Below are positions 42,357 to 50,936 of a stretch of 64,000 bases of DNA, in pieces (position 1 is the stretch's first letter; the number at the start of each line of letters is the position of its first letter). The DNA lies in NCBI GenBank assembly GCA_029973955.1, contig JARKQJ010000115.1, positions 124,001 to 188,000 of the forward strand. The letters are read 5' to 3'. The translations under genes were made by a program, and so were the position numbers. Origin of the DNA: Paludibaculum sp. GTDB taxonomy: Bacteria; Acidobacteriota; Terriglobia; Bryobacterales; Bryobacteraceae. The notes beneath the pieces are model-generated. The model searched no databases, was not told where the DNA came from, and worked only from the letters and a program-made list of their open reading frames with translations.

Positions 42357-44277
42357 ATTCGGAGTCGAAGAACTTCTCCACATCCGCCAGCTCCACGGTG
42401 AACCGGTAGGATGGCAGCGAGTCGAAGAAGACCTGCCCGTAGCGGTTCCGGGTGATCCGGTTGTCGAGCAGCACCAGCACGCCGCGGTCGGTCCTGGACC
42501 GGATCAGGCGTCCAAATCCCTGCTTCAATGCAATAGCCGCCTGCGGCACCTGGTAGTCGTAGAAGGCATTCCCGTTGGCGGCCTTGATCGCCCGGATGCG
42601 GGCATCCACTACCGGATCGGACGGCACGGCGAAGGGCAGCTTGTCGATAATCACGCACGAAAGCTGATCTCCCTGTACGTCCACGCCCTGCCAGAACGCC
42701 GAAGTCGCAAACAACACGCAGTGCGGCGTCGCACGGAACTCCTCGAGCAGCGCCCGTTGCGGCGCGGTTCCCTGCATGAGCACCGGGTAGTCCAAGTCGC
42801 CCTCCACCAGATCGTGGATCAGCCGCATCTGCTGGTAACTGGTGAACAGGACGAAGGCCCGCCCGCGGCTGTGCTTCAGGATCTCCCGGACTTCGTTCGC
42901 CGCCTGTGCCAGGAAATCCGGGTGCCGCACGTCCGGCAGGTGGTGCGGCACATAGAGTAGCGCCTGCGACTCGTAGTCGAAGTGCGACGGCACGATCAGC
43001 TCACGCGCGTTTTCCAGGCCCAACCGCTGTTTGAAGAAGTCGAACTTCTCTTCCACCGCCAGCGTTGCGCTGGTGAGAATCACGCTGGGGATCTCGTCGA
43101 AGACCTTCTCTTTCAAAAGCTTGGAAACGTCGATGGGCGTGGCCTGCAGGTACACGCCGCGCCCCCGCCGTTCCACCCAGTAGACGTAGCCGGGGGTCTC
43201 ACCCTCCAGAAACTGCCTCAGGGCCTCACGGTGCGAAACCGCCCGGCGGTGCAGCGGAATCAACTCGTCCGGGGCGTCCTTCACCAGCGACAGGTGTGCC
43301 GCCAGCAGGTCGAGCACGGACGCGAAGTCCTTGTAGGTGTCGAGGTGCTTGTGCAGGAAGGCCTCGCGTTCCTGGAAGCCGCTGCGCCCTTCGTGCTGAG
43401 GGAACAACTGGAAGAAGCGGTCCGCGTAGTCTACCAGCAGGAGGAGCATCTCCTCGAGATCCCTCGTCAGGAGTTCCTTGCGCCGCGCCAGGGCGAGTAT
43501 GTCGCGCCTCAGGTCTTCGATCTGGTTCGAGGAGATCGACAGCCCAAAGTACTGTCCGGCCACCTCTTCGAGTTCGTGGGCCTCGTCGAAGATGACGGCC
43601 GCGTAGTCCGGCAGGATCGACGCCTGCGCCTCTCCGCGAACTGCCAGATCGGCGAAGAACAGGTGGTGGTTCACCACGATGATGTCGGACTCCATCGCCC
43701 GCCGGTGCATCTGTGTGATGAAGCAGCGGTCGAACGAAGGGCACTTCTGCCCGCTGCAGAGTTCGCTGCGAGCATCGATTTTGGCCCACGCCGAAGAGTT
43801 ATCCGCGAGCCCGGAGATCGAGGCCCGGTCGCCGATCTCCGTGCTCTGCTCCCACTCCCGAATGATGGAGAAATCGTTCACTTCTTCCAATCCGGTGAGG
43901 ATCGGCTCCCGCTCGGCGTCGTAGATCTTCTGCCGGCAAGCGTAGTTGCCGCGGCCTTTCATGTAACAGGCCCGGATGCCCTCTGGAAAGAACTGCTCCA
44001 GGAATGGGATGTCCTTGAAAAACAACTGTTCCTGGAGGTTCTTCGTGCCCGTGGAGACGATCACGCGGTTGCCGGAGAGGATGGCCGGGATGAGGTACGC
44101 GAGCGTCTTGCCGGTTCCAGTGCCCGCCTCGACAATCTGGTGGCGGCGCCCGGCCAGCGCCTCCTCAATGGCCAGCGCCATGTCGAGTTGGCCGCGCCGG
44201 AACTCGAAGTTCGGGTGCGCTTGCGCGAGCAAGCCGTCCCGCGCGAAGAATCTCCTCACCGTGAACGCGCGCGTCAA
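42355..44277 (-). CDS. dinG: DinG/XPD-family ATP-dependent DNA helicase with Fe-S cluster
   Basis: 640 residues. AGTGTGKT at 51-58 is Walker A, four cysteines (114, 174, 179, 185) lie between motifs I and II as in XPD/DinG and would bind a [4Fe-4S] cluster, FDEAHELE (231-234 DEAH) is motif II, and VLTSATL, FVLFTSYQQM and GVDVQGDQLSCVIIDKLPF are the later helicase motifs. DinG unwinds 5'-3' and removes R-loops and D-loops. The frame starts at TTG 44277 with GGAGAGAG about ten bases upstream; GTG 44259 is an alternative start. It converges on the amidase/actin operon. Confidence 0.92.
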   Translation of the reverse strand: MTRAFTVRRFFARDGLLAQAHPNFEFRRGQLDMALAIEEALAGRRHQIVEAGTGTGKTLAYLIPAILSGNRVIVSTGTKNLQEQLFFKDIPFLEQFFPEGIRACYMKGRGNYACRQKIYDAEREPILTGLEEVNDFSIIREWEQSTEIGDRASISGLADNSSAWAKIDARSELCSGQKCPSFDRCFITQMHRRAMESDIIVVNHHLFFADLAVRGEAQASILPDYAAVIFDEAHELEEVAGQYFGLSISSNQIEDLRRDILALARRKELLTRDLEEMLLLLVDYADRFFQLFPQHEGRSGFQEREAFLHKHLDTYKDFASVLDLLAAHLSLVKDAPDELIPLHRRAVSHREALRQFLEGETPGYVYWVERRGRGVYLQATPIDVSKLLKEKVFDEIPSVILTSATLAVEEKFDFFKQRLGLENARELIVPSHFDYESQALLYVPHHLPDVRHPDFLAQAANEVREILKHSRGRAFVLFTSYQQMRLIHDLVEGDLDYPVLMQGTAPQRALLEEFRATPHCVLFATSAFWQGVDVQGDQLSCVIIDKLPFAVPSDPVVDARIRAIKAANGNAFYDYQVPQAAIALKQGFGRLIRSRTDRGVLVLLDNRITRNRYGQVFFDSLPSYRFTVELADVEKFFDSE

Positions 44278-44350
44278 GGTGATGACTCTCTCCAGCCGAA
44301 ATCCAGCCCCAATCGCGGGTTCACTCTCCCATTTTCCCCGAAACCGGCAC

Positions 44351-45361
44351 CTATGGCTTGTAGGTCCTGGCCGCTCCGTTCCGCTGATTGGTCACCTGGA
44401 TGGTGCGGTCCTTCTGCGCAACAACCTCGATGCCGAATCCCTGGCATTTCTCCTCGGGATTGGCGATCCGGTCCACCGGTACGTTGGCCTTATCGCCGCC
44501 CGCCACGGAATAGTGAAGTTGCCATAAGTCATTGAGCCCCGGAGAGTTCGACACCACCTGCCAAGCCGACGGCGAGCCGCCTTTGCGGGCGCCGTTGTTC
44601 ATCACGGCCACGCGCGGCTTGAGGCTGTGCACAATCTGGGGGGCGTTGGACTGGTCCAGTCCATGGTGCGTGGTCAAGTAGAGATCCACCGGCCCGATCA
44701 GGTTTTCCGGACAGGCGATCTCCAGTTCTTTGTTCCAGGTGAGGTCGCCCAGGTCCACAAACCGGAACTTCCCGAAGGTCAGGAGGATCCCGACGGAGCG
44801 AGCGTTTTCCGACGGGTCTTCCGCCTTTTTCTGCGCCGAAGCACACAGCGCGTTCTTCTGTCCGCCTCCCTTGAGTGGCTTGGGCACCCGTTCTCCGCTG
44901 GCGGTCACCACTTCCACGCGGATGTCCTTGAGCGGCAAAACGTCCCCTGGTTTCAATGAGATCCGCTTCGCCCCGGAGGCCAGCACCTTCCCGTAAGCGT
45001 CCTCCAGCGCCTGCACCGAAGGCGTCTTTTCCAGGTTCGGTCCGTGGTCGATCAGCGTGCCTATAGGGAACTTTGCGGCCAGTTCCGGGACGCCGCCCAC
45101 ATGGTCCAGATGGTAGTGCGTCACCAGCAGATAGTCGATCCTGGTCAACCCGGCCTTGCGGGCAGCGGCGATGATGCGGTCGGAGTCGCGGCCGGTTTTG
45201 GTGGGCCAGCCGGCATCGATGAGCAGAGACTCGCCCGAGGGGGTGACCACCAGAGTCGCCTGACCGCCTTCCGTGTCAAGAAATGTGAAATGGAGGCCTT
45301 TCCGCTCCGCCGCGGAAACCGAAAACGCCAATAGAATCGACAAGATCGCCAGAATGCGCAT
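44351..45361 (-). CDS. Exported metallo-beta-lactamase-fold hydrolase
   Basis: 336 residues with signal peptide (LAILSILLAFSVSAA). The MBL fold is shown by LHFTFLDTEGGQATLVVTPSGESLLIDAGWP, the zinc motif THYHLDHVGG (HxHxDH), later DLGDLTW and LTTHHGLDQS. Within the superfamily it resembles the ComEC/Rec2-type beta-lactamase domain rather than true lactamases; such stand-alone secreted forms have unknown phosphodiesterase or nuclease-like activity. Two internal cysteine-containing segments (NALCASAQ, IACPEN, EEKCQGF) may form disulfides. No membrane channel gene is adjacent. Confidence 0.85.
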   Translation of the reverse strand: MRILAILSILLAFSVSAAERKGLHFTFLDTEGGQATLVVTPSGESLLIDAGWPTKTGRDSDRIIAAARKAGLTRIDYLLVTHYHLDHVGGVPELAAKFPIGTLIDHGPNLEKTPSVQALEDAYGKVLASGAKRISLKPGDVLPLKDIRVEVVTASGERVPKPLKGGGQKNALCASAQKKAEDPSENARSVGILLTFGKFRFVDLGDLTWNKELEIACPENLIGPVDLYLTTHHGLDQSNAPQIVHSLKPRVAVMNNGARKGGSPSAWQVVSNSPGLNDLWQLHYSVAGGDKANVPVDRIANPEEKCQGFGIEVVAQKDRTIQVTNQRNGAARTYKP

Positions 45362-45429
45362 GGCGGAATGCTATCACAGGGAACATCCCGGGCACGGGTG
45401 CCGTAGTAAACTACTGAGAAGCAAGAACT

Positions 45430-45933
45430 ATGCCTTTCTGCACACAATGCGGTAACCAGGTCGGAGACCATGACCTGTTCTGCCAGGGGTGCGGAAGCAG
45501 GCAAGGTGTCTCCCACGGGGCCTCCCCGGGCGCTCCCCCTCCTCCGCCGCCGCCACCCGGCGGTGGCAAATCCGGCCAGGGCGATTTCCTCTCCAACATG
45601 CAGCGGCGCCAGGCGGCGTTCTACTGCTACATCCCCATCGTCGGCTGGATCATGTCCATCGTCGCGCTCGCCTCAGAGCGCTTTCGCGATGACAAAATGG
45701 TGCGATTCCATGCGTTTCAGGGCCTCTATCTCTTCGTTTTGTGGCTTTTTGTGGACTGGGTGTTCGGTCCCATTACCGCCTACGCCGAGGCTACCAGGGC
45801 ACTGGGGAAGCTCCTGAAACTGGCGGTCATGGGCGCTTGGGTCTTCATGATGGTGAAGACCAAGCAGGGCGAAGACTTCCGGCTTCCCATCCTCGGCGAA
45901 CTCGCCGACCGTTCCGTGAGCGAACAACGCTAA
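45430..45933 (+). CDS. Zinc-ribbon plus DUF4870-like membrane protein
   Basis: 167 residues. The N-terminus is a zinc ribbon (MPFCTQCG ... FCQGCGSRQG, two CxxC pairs), followed by a proline-rich linker (eight prolines near residue 40) and two or three membrane helices of the DUF4870 kind: AAFYCYIPIVGWIMSIVAL, RFHAFQGLYLFVLWLFVDWVF and LAVMGAWVFMMV. The YIPIVGWIMSI and HAFQGLYL segments are characteristic. The family's role is unknown. A GC-rich proline stretch like this one recurs in the FecR protein at 19.8 kb. Confidence 0.8.
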   Translation: MPFCTQCGNQVGDHDLFCQGCGSRQGVSHGASPGAPPPPPPPPGGGKSGQGDFLSNMQRRQAAFYCYIPIVGWIMSIVALASERFRDDKMVRFHAFQGLYLFVLWLFVDWVFGPITAYAEATRALGKLLKLAVMGAWVFMMVKTKQGEDFRLPILGELADRSVSEQR

Positions 45934-45954
45934 TCGGCGGTCCACGCCGGCGCG

Positions 45955-46674
45955 TCAGCGGACGCGTTTCAGCCAGCCTCCGGGGTTGAAGCTCATGCCA
46001 AACTTCTCGCGCGTGCGGTCCCTCTCAAACTCGGGGTGGCTCTTGAGAAACGCTTCCACCGCTTCATAGGGGCCGGGGCCGAAGTTGGGCAGGATCGGAT
46101 GGCCGTTGAAGTGAGTGTCTTCGACCACCAGGTAGCTGCCGGGGGTGACAAAGGAGTGGTAGAGATCGAGTTCCGCGCTGACATGGGCAGCGTGATGATC
46201 GGAGTCCAGCGTGACCATCACGCTCTCGCCGGGGCGGATGGCGGCCTTCAGTTGATCGATGATCTGCGCCGACGTGGACGAGCCCAGCAAGAACTGGATG
46301 CGAGGGTGTGGCGGTTTGCCGGGGTAATCTTCGATGTCCACGGTGAGGATGCGGCCTTTCTGCAGCAGGTCCATGAGCGACGCGTAATAGAAAGAGCTGC
46401 CGCCTTTGTATGTGCCGGCTTCAATGAGGACATCGGGCTTTACCTCGTGGATGATCTCCTGGAAGATCCAGGTGTCCAGCGGGGATTTCTGCGTGGGCAC
46501 GCCAAGCCAGTGTGTGTTATTGAACGTCGCCGCCGCGTTGCGGTGATACCAGCGGTGGTAGTTGGCGATGACGCGTTCCGGGCGCAGGAGGACCTTGTAG
46601 GTCACATAGGCGCCCAGTGCAGAGGAGAGGACCACGGTGAGAGCAAGGCTCAAGGCCAGCCGGCCGGAAGGCAT
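45955..46674 (-). CDS. Membrane-anchored CmcI-like (cephalosporin hydroxylase family) methyltransferase-fold protein
   Basis: 239 residues. An N-terminal hydrophobic segment (7-30) anchors or exports it. The body matches the CmcI family: YHRNAAATFNNTHWLGVPTQKSPLDTWIFQEIIHEVKPDVLIEAGTYKGGSSFYYASLMDLL, in which EAGTYKGGSSF is the SAM-binding loop, then GRILTVDIEDYP, VMVTLDSDHHAAHVSAELDLYHSFVTPGSYLVVEDTHFNGHP and GPGPYEAVEAFL. CmcI-like proteins include cephalosporin C-7 modification enzymes and rhamnosyl O-methyltransferases, so a sugar O-methyltransferase is the best guess. Confidence 0.85.
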   Translation of the reverse strand: MPSGRLALSLALTVVLSSALGAYVTYKVLLRPERVIANYHRWYHRNAAATFNNTHWLGVPTQKSPLDTWIFQEIIHEVKPDVLIEAGTYKGGSSFYYASLMDLLQKGRILTVDIEDYPGKPPHPRIQFLLGSSTSAQIIDQLKAAIRPGESVMVTLDSDHHAAHVSAELDLYHSFVTPGSYLVVEDTHFNGHPILPNFGPGPYEAVEAFLKSHPEFERDRTREKFGMSFNPGGWLKRVR

Positions 46675-46716
46675 TGGGTGAGGATATCAGAGAGCCGGCC
46701 GCGTTTCAGCCCGCGG

Positions 46717-47577
46717 CTACGCGAGGGCTTTGCCGTAGAGGGCCAATAGGCGGCTCCACGCCTTCTCGGCGAGGGGCTCGTTATAGACGCGCGAGTCCGG
46801 CGGGCACCAGCCATGGGCGGCGGCGTAGACTTCGATCTCAGCGGAGAGATGAGCGTCGGCGAAGGTTTGCTTCAGCACATCCTTCTGGGTGGGGGCGCGC
46901 TGGTCGTCGTTTTCGGCGATGGCGATGAGGAACTGCGCTTTGGTCTTTGCGGCCTGGAGGTGGGGGCTGTTGGGGCCATCGATGACGAGGCCGCCGCCGT
47001 GGAAGGAGGCGACGGCGCCCACGCGGCCGGGGACGGCGGCGGCGGTGCGGAAGGCAATGGGGCCGCCCATGCAGTAGCCTTGGGTTCCCACCTTCTTGTT
47101 CTTCGCCACCGGTTGCTGCTGGTCGAGCCAGGCGATGAAGGCCTTGGCGTCGGCCATGTGCGTTGTCTCGTTCAGGGTGCGGGCCATGGGCATGACATCC
47201 TGAATCGCAGTCGCTCCGCCGGCCGAGGCGGTGGGCGCCTTTCTGGTCCGGTAGAAGGGATTGACGACGAGAACTGCATAGCCGGATTCGGCCAGCCGCT
47301 TGCCCATCTGGCGGAAGGCGGGGCGCAGTCCAAAGATATCGGGCCAGACGAGAACAGCAGGCGCCGTGCCGGAGCTTGGATGGACGAAATAGGCATCGGC
47401 TTCGCCATCCGTGGTCTTGATGGTGACTTCGGACTCAGTGACGGCGACGGCATTGGCAACCGCCGGCAGCGCCATGGAGACGCCGGCACTGAACAATGCG
47501 CCGAATTGCTTGCGGGTGATCAAGCCACGAGCTTCATAGTCCTGACGGTCTGATTCAAAATGGTCGAGATCGCACAT
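46717..47577 (-). CDS. Dienelactone hydrolase-family protein
   Basis: 286 residues, preceded by AAGGG five bases before the ATG. Residues 20-46 (LITRKQFGALFSAGVSMALPAVANA) look like a Tat- or Sec-type leader that begins after a 19-residue polar extension. The alpha/beta-hydrolase shows VLVWPDIFGLRPAF, the nucleophile elbow GYCMGG (Cys169), IAENDDQRAP (acid) and AAHGWCPP (His), the Cys-Asp-His triad of dienelactone hydrolases. These enzymes hydrolyse lactones or carboxyl esters. It is divergent from the glutaminase gene with 124 bp between. Confidence 0.9.
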   Translation of the reverse strand: MCDLDHFESDRQDYEARGLITRKQFGALFSAGVSMALPAVANAVAVTESEVTIKTTDGEADAYFVHPSSGTAPAVLVWPDIFGLRPAFRQMGKRLAESGYAVLVVNPFYRTRKAPTASAGGATAIQDVMPMARTLNETTHMADAKAFIAWLDQQQPVAKNKKVGTQGYCMGGPIAFRTAAAVPGRVGAVASFHGGGLVIDGPNSPHLQAAKTKAQFLIAIAENDDQRAPTQKDVLKQTFADAHLSAEIEVYAAAHGWCPPDSRVYNEPLAEKAWSRLLALYGKALA

Positions 47578-47627
47578 AGCCCTTCTCTTTCTTGCATCCC
47601 AGGTGCAGGCGGGCGCCTGCGCATGTG

Positions 47628-47640
47628 GCTATTATAGCCG
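47628..47640. promoter_or_regulatory. Palindrome holding a TATAAT/TATTAT -10 on both strands
   Basis: GGCTATTATAGCC is a perfect 5-bp palindrome around TTA between the divergent dienelactone hydrolase and glutaminase genes. On the minus strand it contains TATAAT (47631-47636), placed for a leader of about 47 bases before the hydrolase ATG; on the plus strand it reads TATTAT. It could be a two-way core promoter or an operator over one. I see no good -35 on either strand. Confidence 0.4.
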
Positions 47641-47701
47641 GTGATTGAAAAGTGGGCGAATCAGGCCAAAAGCAGACCTCAAGAAATAGTGAGGAGACGC
47701 C

Positions 47702-48709
47702 ATGAAGAGATTGTTCGTACTGTTATGGACGCTCGTCCTCGCGGCTGGCGCCGCGGAATTGACAGACGCGCAGATTCAATCCGCTTTGAATGCAGCCTAT
47801 GCAAAGTACAAGGACCTGAATGAGGGGAAGAACACCGATTACATCCCTGCCTTGGCGAAGGTGGATTCCAAGATCTACGGCATCGCCTTAGTGACTTCCA
47901 GCGGAAATGTGTTCACGGCGGGCGATGTCAGGTCGCAAGTCTCCATTCAATCCATTTCGAAAGTGTTCACGATGGCCAAGGTGATGGATGAGCAAGGGGC
48001 GGAGGCGATTGAGAAGCGGATTGGAGTGGATCCCACTGGGATGCGGTTCAACTCCATCGTGGCGGTGGAGTGGGCGCAGAAACTAATGGGAGGTCCCGAG
48101 ATCAATCCGCTGATGAATCCGGGGGCGATCACGGCGACGAGCATGCTGGCGGGTGATAACAGGCAGGAGATCTGGAACGGGCTGCTGGGATGCTGCTCAG
48201 CATGCGCGGGACGTCCGCTCACGGTAGACAAGGAGGTATTCGACTCCGAGAGTGCGACCAATCAGCGAAACCAGGCGATTGGGTACCTGATGTATGCCTA
48301 CGAGTTCATCAAGAAGGAGCCCATGTGGGCGACCGACATTTACACGGAGCAGTGCTCGGTCAGCGTGAACGCAAAAGACCTTGCCGCCATGGCAGGCACG
48401 CTGGCCAACGGCGGCAAGAATCCAGTAACTGGCAAGCGGGTGGTGAAGCAGGAGAATATCCCTGGAATCCTTGCGGTGATGGCAATTGCGGGCCTTTATG
48501 ACGACTCCGGCAAGTGGCTGTACCATACAGGACTGCCAGCGAAAAGCGGCGTCGGCGGAGGGCGCATCGCGGTGGCGCCGGGGAAGTTTGGGATTGCGGT
48601 AGTCTCTCCTCCGCTAGACGCGGCGGGCAATAGTGTGCGGGCACAGAGGGCTATTGCGGACATCGCGAACGGTCTGAGGGCGAGCCCGTACCAAGTCGCG
48701 CCACGCTAG
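47702..48709 (+). CDS. glsA: Exported glutaminase (GlsA type)
   Basis: 335 residues with AGGAG nine bases upstream. Signal peptide (LFVLLWTLVLAAGAA). The serine-dependent beta-lactamase-like glutaminase fold is shown by DYIPALAKVDSKIYGIALVTSSG, the catalytic SIQSISKVF (Ser-x-x-Lys), MRFNSIVAVEW, NPLMNPGAITATSM, ESATNQRNQAIGYLM, TEQCSVSVNAKDLAAMAGTLANGGKNP and LPAKSGVGGGRIAVAPGKFGIAVVSPPLDAAGNSVRAQRA. It hydrolyses glutamine to glutamate and ammonia. The signal peptide, which cytosolic GlsA enzymes lack, suggests action in the periplasm, for example to use external glutamine as a nitrogen source. Confidence 0.93.
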   Translation: MKRLFVLLWTLVLAAGAAELTDAQIQSALNAAYAKYKDLNEGKNTDYIPALAKVDSKIYGIALVTSSGNVFTAGDVRSQVSIQSISKVFTMAKVMDEQGAEAIEKRIGVDPTGMRFNSIVAVEWAQKLMGGPEINPLMNPGAITATSMLAGDNRQEIWNGLLGCCSACAGRPLTVDKEVFDSESATNQRNQAIGYLMYAYEFIKKEPMWATDIYTEQCSVSVNAKDLAAMAGTLANGGKNPVTGKRVVKQENIPGILAVMAIAGLYDDSGKWLYHTGLPAKSGVGGGRIAVAPGKFGIAVVSPPLDAAGNSVRAQRAIADIANGLRASPYQVAPR

Positions 48710-48777
48710 CTGGGATGTCCAGGGCGATTCCGCTGATCGGGTTGCCGATGCATGGGGGATCCCCGCGAGTGTGGTTG

Positions 48778-50607
48778 TTAATCCGATACGACGGAGTATG
48801 ATATGACGCGCCAACCGTCCGCGGATTTGGCCCAAAGGAGTGTGATGGGGGCCGGATCACTGCCTGACGGCTGGACGAGGCGAAAGATGGTGGCGTAGCC
48901 AACAGACCTGAGTTTTCCCTGCGCGGGGGCGGCGCTGCAGATGGTTGAGTGCAACAGGTTGCCGCGGAGTTCGGCCAAAAGGAAGGCTCCGGAGTGGGCA
49001 TGCGGGATAGGCTTCATTTCGTGATGGCCGGCTTCCGGAGCGGTGATGACGCCTTCGATGCGGGAATCCGCGACGGCGGTGGAGAGAATCGCGGTGACAA
49101 AGTCGGCACTGGATGTTGACTGAGCACGGGCCTCCGGGGCTGGAGTGCAGTTGACGGCTTGTGGGTGGAAGTACGCGACAGCTCCGGCTGGTTGTTTCTT
49201 GATGAACCAGGTTTCAAAGAGGCGTCCGGCGGCCTCCAGGACTGCGGCCGCATCGGACTGTGGCGGGGGGCCCGCCTGTGTTTCGGACAGGAGTTCGACA
49301 GGAGGAGAAAGGTGCTTCCGCTTGATATCGAACGAGACGATCCGCCATTCACCACCGTCCTGCGCCCAAGTCTGAACCAGGAAAGAGCTGGGCTCCTTGG
49401 GGTCGTCGATACGCATGCTGGCGACAAACACGTTGCCGAACTGGTGAGAGGGGCGGGGGATGGATTCGACAAGATCGAGCCGGTAGCGAACGCGGCAGTC
49501 AATAGCCCAGGCGGCATCAAGAGGCGCCTCTTGGAGAGCGAATACCTTCTCGTAACGATTTGGCGCAGGCCGGGACCCCGGAAGGCGGTATGAGATGGGG
49601 TGGACGACGCTCTCGACGCTCGAGACCTTGCCGAGAGCACTGCGACGGTCCTGAAGCCTTCTGAGGATACGGGCGAGGGCGAGTTTCGCGTCGGGGTTGG
49701 TTCCGCCGAATTCGGCTATGCACGGGTAAGACTTGATGGAGAACAGCGGGAGCAGTTCTTCGGGTGAGTTCTTTACAAGCCAGTCGGTCAAATAGGAGTA
49801 GATCGCTTCGTCAATGGGGCCGTGGGCGATGCGCCGGCGCTCAAGTTCGGCGCCTGGCGCGAGTCCGTCCACCGACTCCTCGGGGGCTGGTTTCTCGACG
49901 AGAACGGCCATGAGATCGTGCCACCAGTTTGAGAGGCCGCTCCAACGGTGGTTGTGCACAAGTCCGTTGTTGCCGGCGCGGACGTCGGAGTTGGCAGAGG
50001 TGAGATGGCCGCTGACCAAAGCCTTGAGTCCGGCTGAGGAGCGGTAGTCCACGTCGATGTCGGCGCGGCGGCCGGTGCGGGCGACCGAAATTTGAACGGA
50101 AGGGACGCCGCCCTGCTGACGGAAGTTGATGGGGTAGCCGATGTGGTAGACGGTGTTGTCGTGGCTGCGCTCGAATTCCTTGGCGGCATAGAGCTTGTTC
50201 ACTGCGCCGGGCTTCAGGTAGACGTAGATGCGGAACTGCCTGTCTCCGCGCGTTTCGGGCACTTGGCCGGAGACGCGCTCGACCACGTCGATGAGATCGA
50301 TGGCGCGGCCGAGATGTTTGCCGTCCTTGGAGGTGAGGGTGGAGTTGGCCAGCGCGTGCGTGACGGCCTGAAAGGTAGTGCGGGCGGAGAGCGGCAGGTT
50401 GTTATAGATTTGGGCGGGATTGATGGTCCGCTTGAAGATGCTCTTGTACTCGGACACCCAGCGGTGAACCAGCAATTGCTGCTCGGGGAGCAGTTGAGCG
50501 TAAGTACCACCAACAGTAATCGGCTGCGTCTGAGCGGCGGCAGGCTGCAAATCCGCGACGAGGAGGGTAACTCCAAAGACCAAGGTGAAGATGCGGGCGC
50601 TCGTCAT
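48778..50607 (-). CDS. Large secreted protein of unknown function
   Basis: 609 residues with a signal peptide (IFTLVFGVTLLVADLQPAAAQ). I do not recognise a family. The N-terminal third (LPEQQLLVHRWVSEYKSIFKRTINPAQIYNNLPLSARTTFQAVTHAL ... GRAIDLIDVVERVSGQVPETRGDRQFRIYVYLK) looks like a helical region followed by a beta domain with a conserved-looking HNHRWSGLSNWWHDLMA segment. Two later segments (SFLVQTWAQDGGEWRIVSFDIKR and PITLLWAKSADGWRVISYSVVSD) have the same WxxxxGxWRIxSxxI pattern, as in NTF2/SnoaL-type domains, so the C-terminal two-thirds may be a tandem of such cone folds. Codon bias is less strict than in neighbours. Confidence 0.6.
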   Translation of the reverse strand: MTSARIFTLVFGVTLLVADLQPAAAQTQPITVGGTYAQLLPEQQLLVHRWVSEYKSIFKRTINPAQIYNNLPLSARTTFQAVTHALANSTLTSKDGKHLGRAIDLIDVVERVSGQVPETRGDRQFRIYVYLKPGAVNKLYAAKEFERSHDNTVYHIGYPINFRQQGGVPSVQISVARTGRRADIDVDYRSSAGLKALVSGHLTSANSDVRAGNNGLVHNHRWSGLSNWWHDLMAVLVEKPAPEESVDGLAPGAELERRRIAHGPIDEAIYSYLTDWLVKNSPEELLPLFSIKSYPCIAEFGGTNPDAKLALARILRRLQDRRSALGKVSSVESVVHPISYRLPGSRPAPNRYEKVFALQEAPLDAAWAIDCRVRYRLDLVESIPRPSHQFGNVFVASMRIDDPKEPSSFLVQTWAQDGGEWRIVSFDIKRKHLSPPVELLSETQAGPPPQSDAAAVLEAAGRLFETWFIKKQPAGAVAYFHPQAVNCTPAPEARAQSTSSADFVTAILSTAVADSRIEGVITAPEAGHHEMKPIPHAHSGAFLLAELRGNLLHSTICSAAPAQGKLRSVGYATIFRLVQPSGSDPAPITLLWAKSADGWRVISYSVVSD

Positions 50608-50623
50608 GGTTGGGAATGTCTTT

Positions 50624-50639
50624 AGCGCATTATCGCGCT
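50624..50639 (-). promoter_or_regulatory. Candidate -10 element inside a short palindrome
   Basis: On the minus strand GATAAT (50629-50634) is framed by AGCGC and GCGCT, a perfect 5-bp inverted repeat, 17 bases before the ATG of the secreted 609-residue protein. It may be the -10 hexamer of that gene with an operator over it. The -35 region is poor. Confidence 0.3.
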
Positions 50640-50820
50640 CTTGTGTGCAGAACGCATTAAAAGTTTCCCCGAAGAGGATTGACTATCCAGAAAGCGCGGG
50701 AATTCTCCGGTTCGAAGCCGCAAAGAGGGAGCGATCGTCTGATCGAGATGAAGGGCCACCCGAATGTGTAGTGGCTGCGTAGATGAACTCAGCCCGCCGA
50801 CCGTAAGAGGGGCCTATGTG

Positions 50821-50882
50821 CTGTGAAACTGCTGGGTTCACCGGCTCGCCGTTTCAGTCCCGCGGGCGACTCAGTTTCACAG
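50821..50882. repeat. Perfect 11-bp inverted repeat with 40-base spacer
   Basis: CTGTGAAACTG at 50821-50831 and its exact complement CAGTTTCACAG at 50872-50882. The 40-base interior itself has a smaller pairing (TCGCC with GGCGA). The structure lies 55 bases past the stop of the UxaE-like gene. It could be a long terminator or mRNA-stabilising hairpin, a REP-like repeat, or a binding site; one copy cannot decide. Confidence 0.6.
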
Positions 50883-50936
50883 AGAGACGGCGGTCTCCCG
50901 GCCGCCGTATCCTGAGAGCCGCCTCATCGGTAGAAA

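Larger units (their letters stand above)
50608..50936. other. Gene-free region upstream of the secreted protein gene
   Basis: 329 bp without a convincing gene. It contains the candidate promoter palindrome at 50624-50639, an 11-bp perfect inverted repeat at 50821-50882, and a short GC hairpin (ACGGCGG/CCGCCGT, about 50886-50907) next to the end of the UxaE-like gene that may help terminate it. A short plus-strand ORF at 50585-50782 has no family likeness and is not called. Confidence 0.5.

Noticed and set aside
50585..50782. 65-codon plus-strand ORF in the gene-free stretch
   Set aside because: No family likeness, no ribosome binding site, overlaps the divergent promoter region and start of the secreted protein gene.
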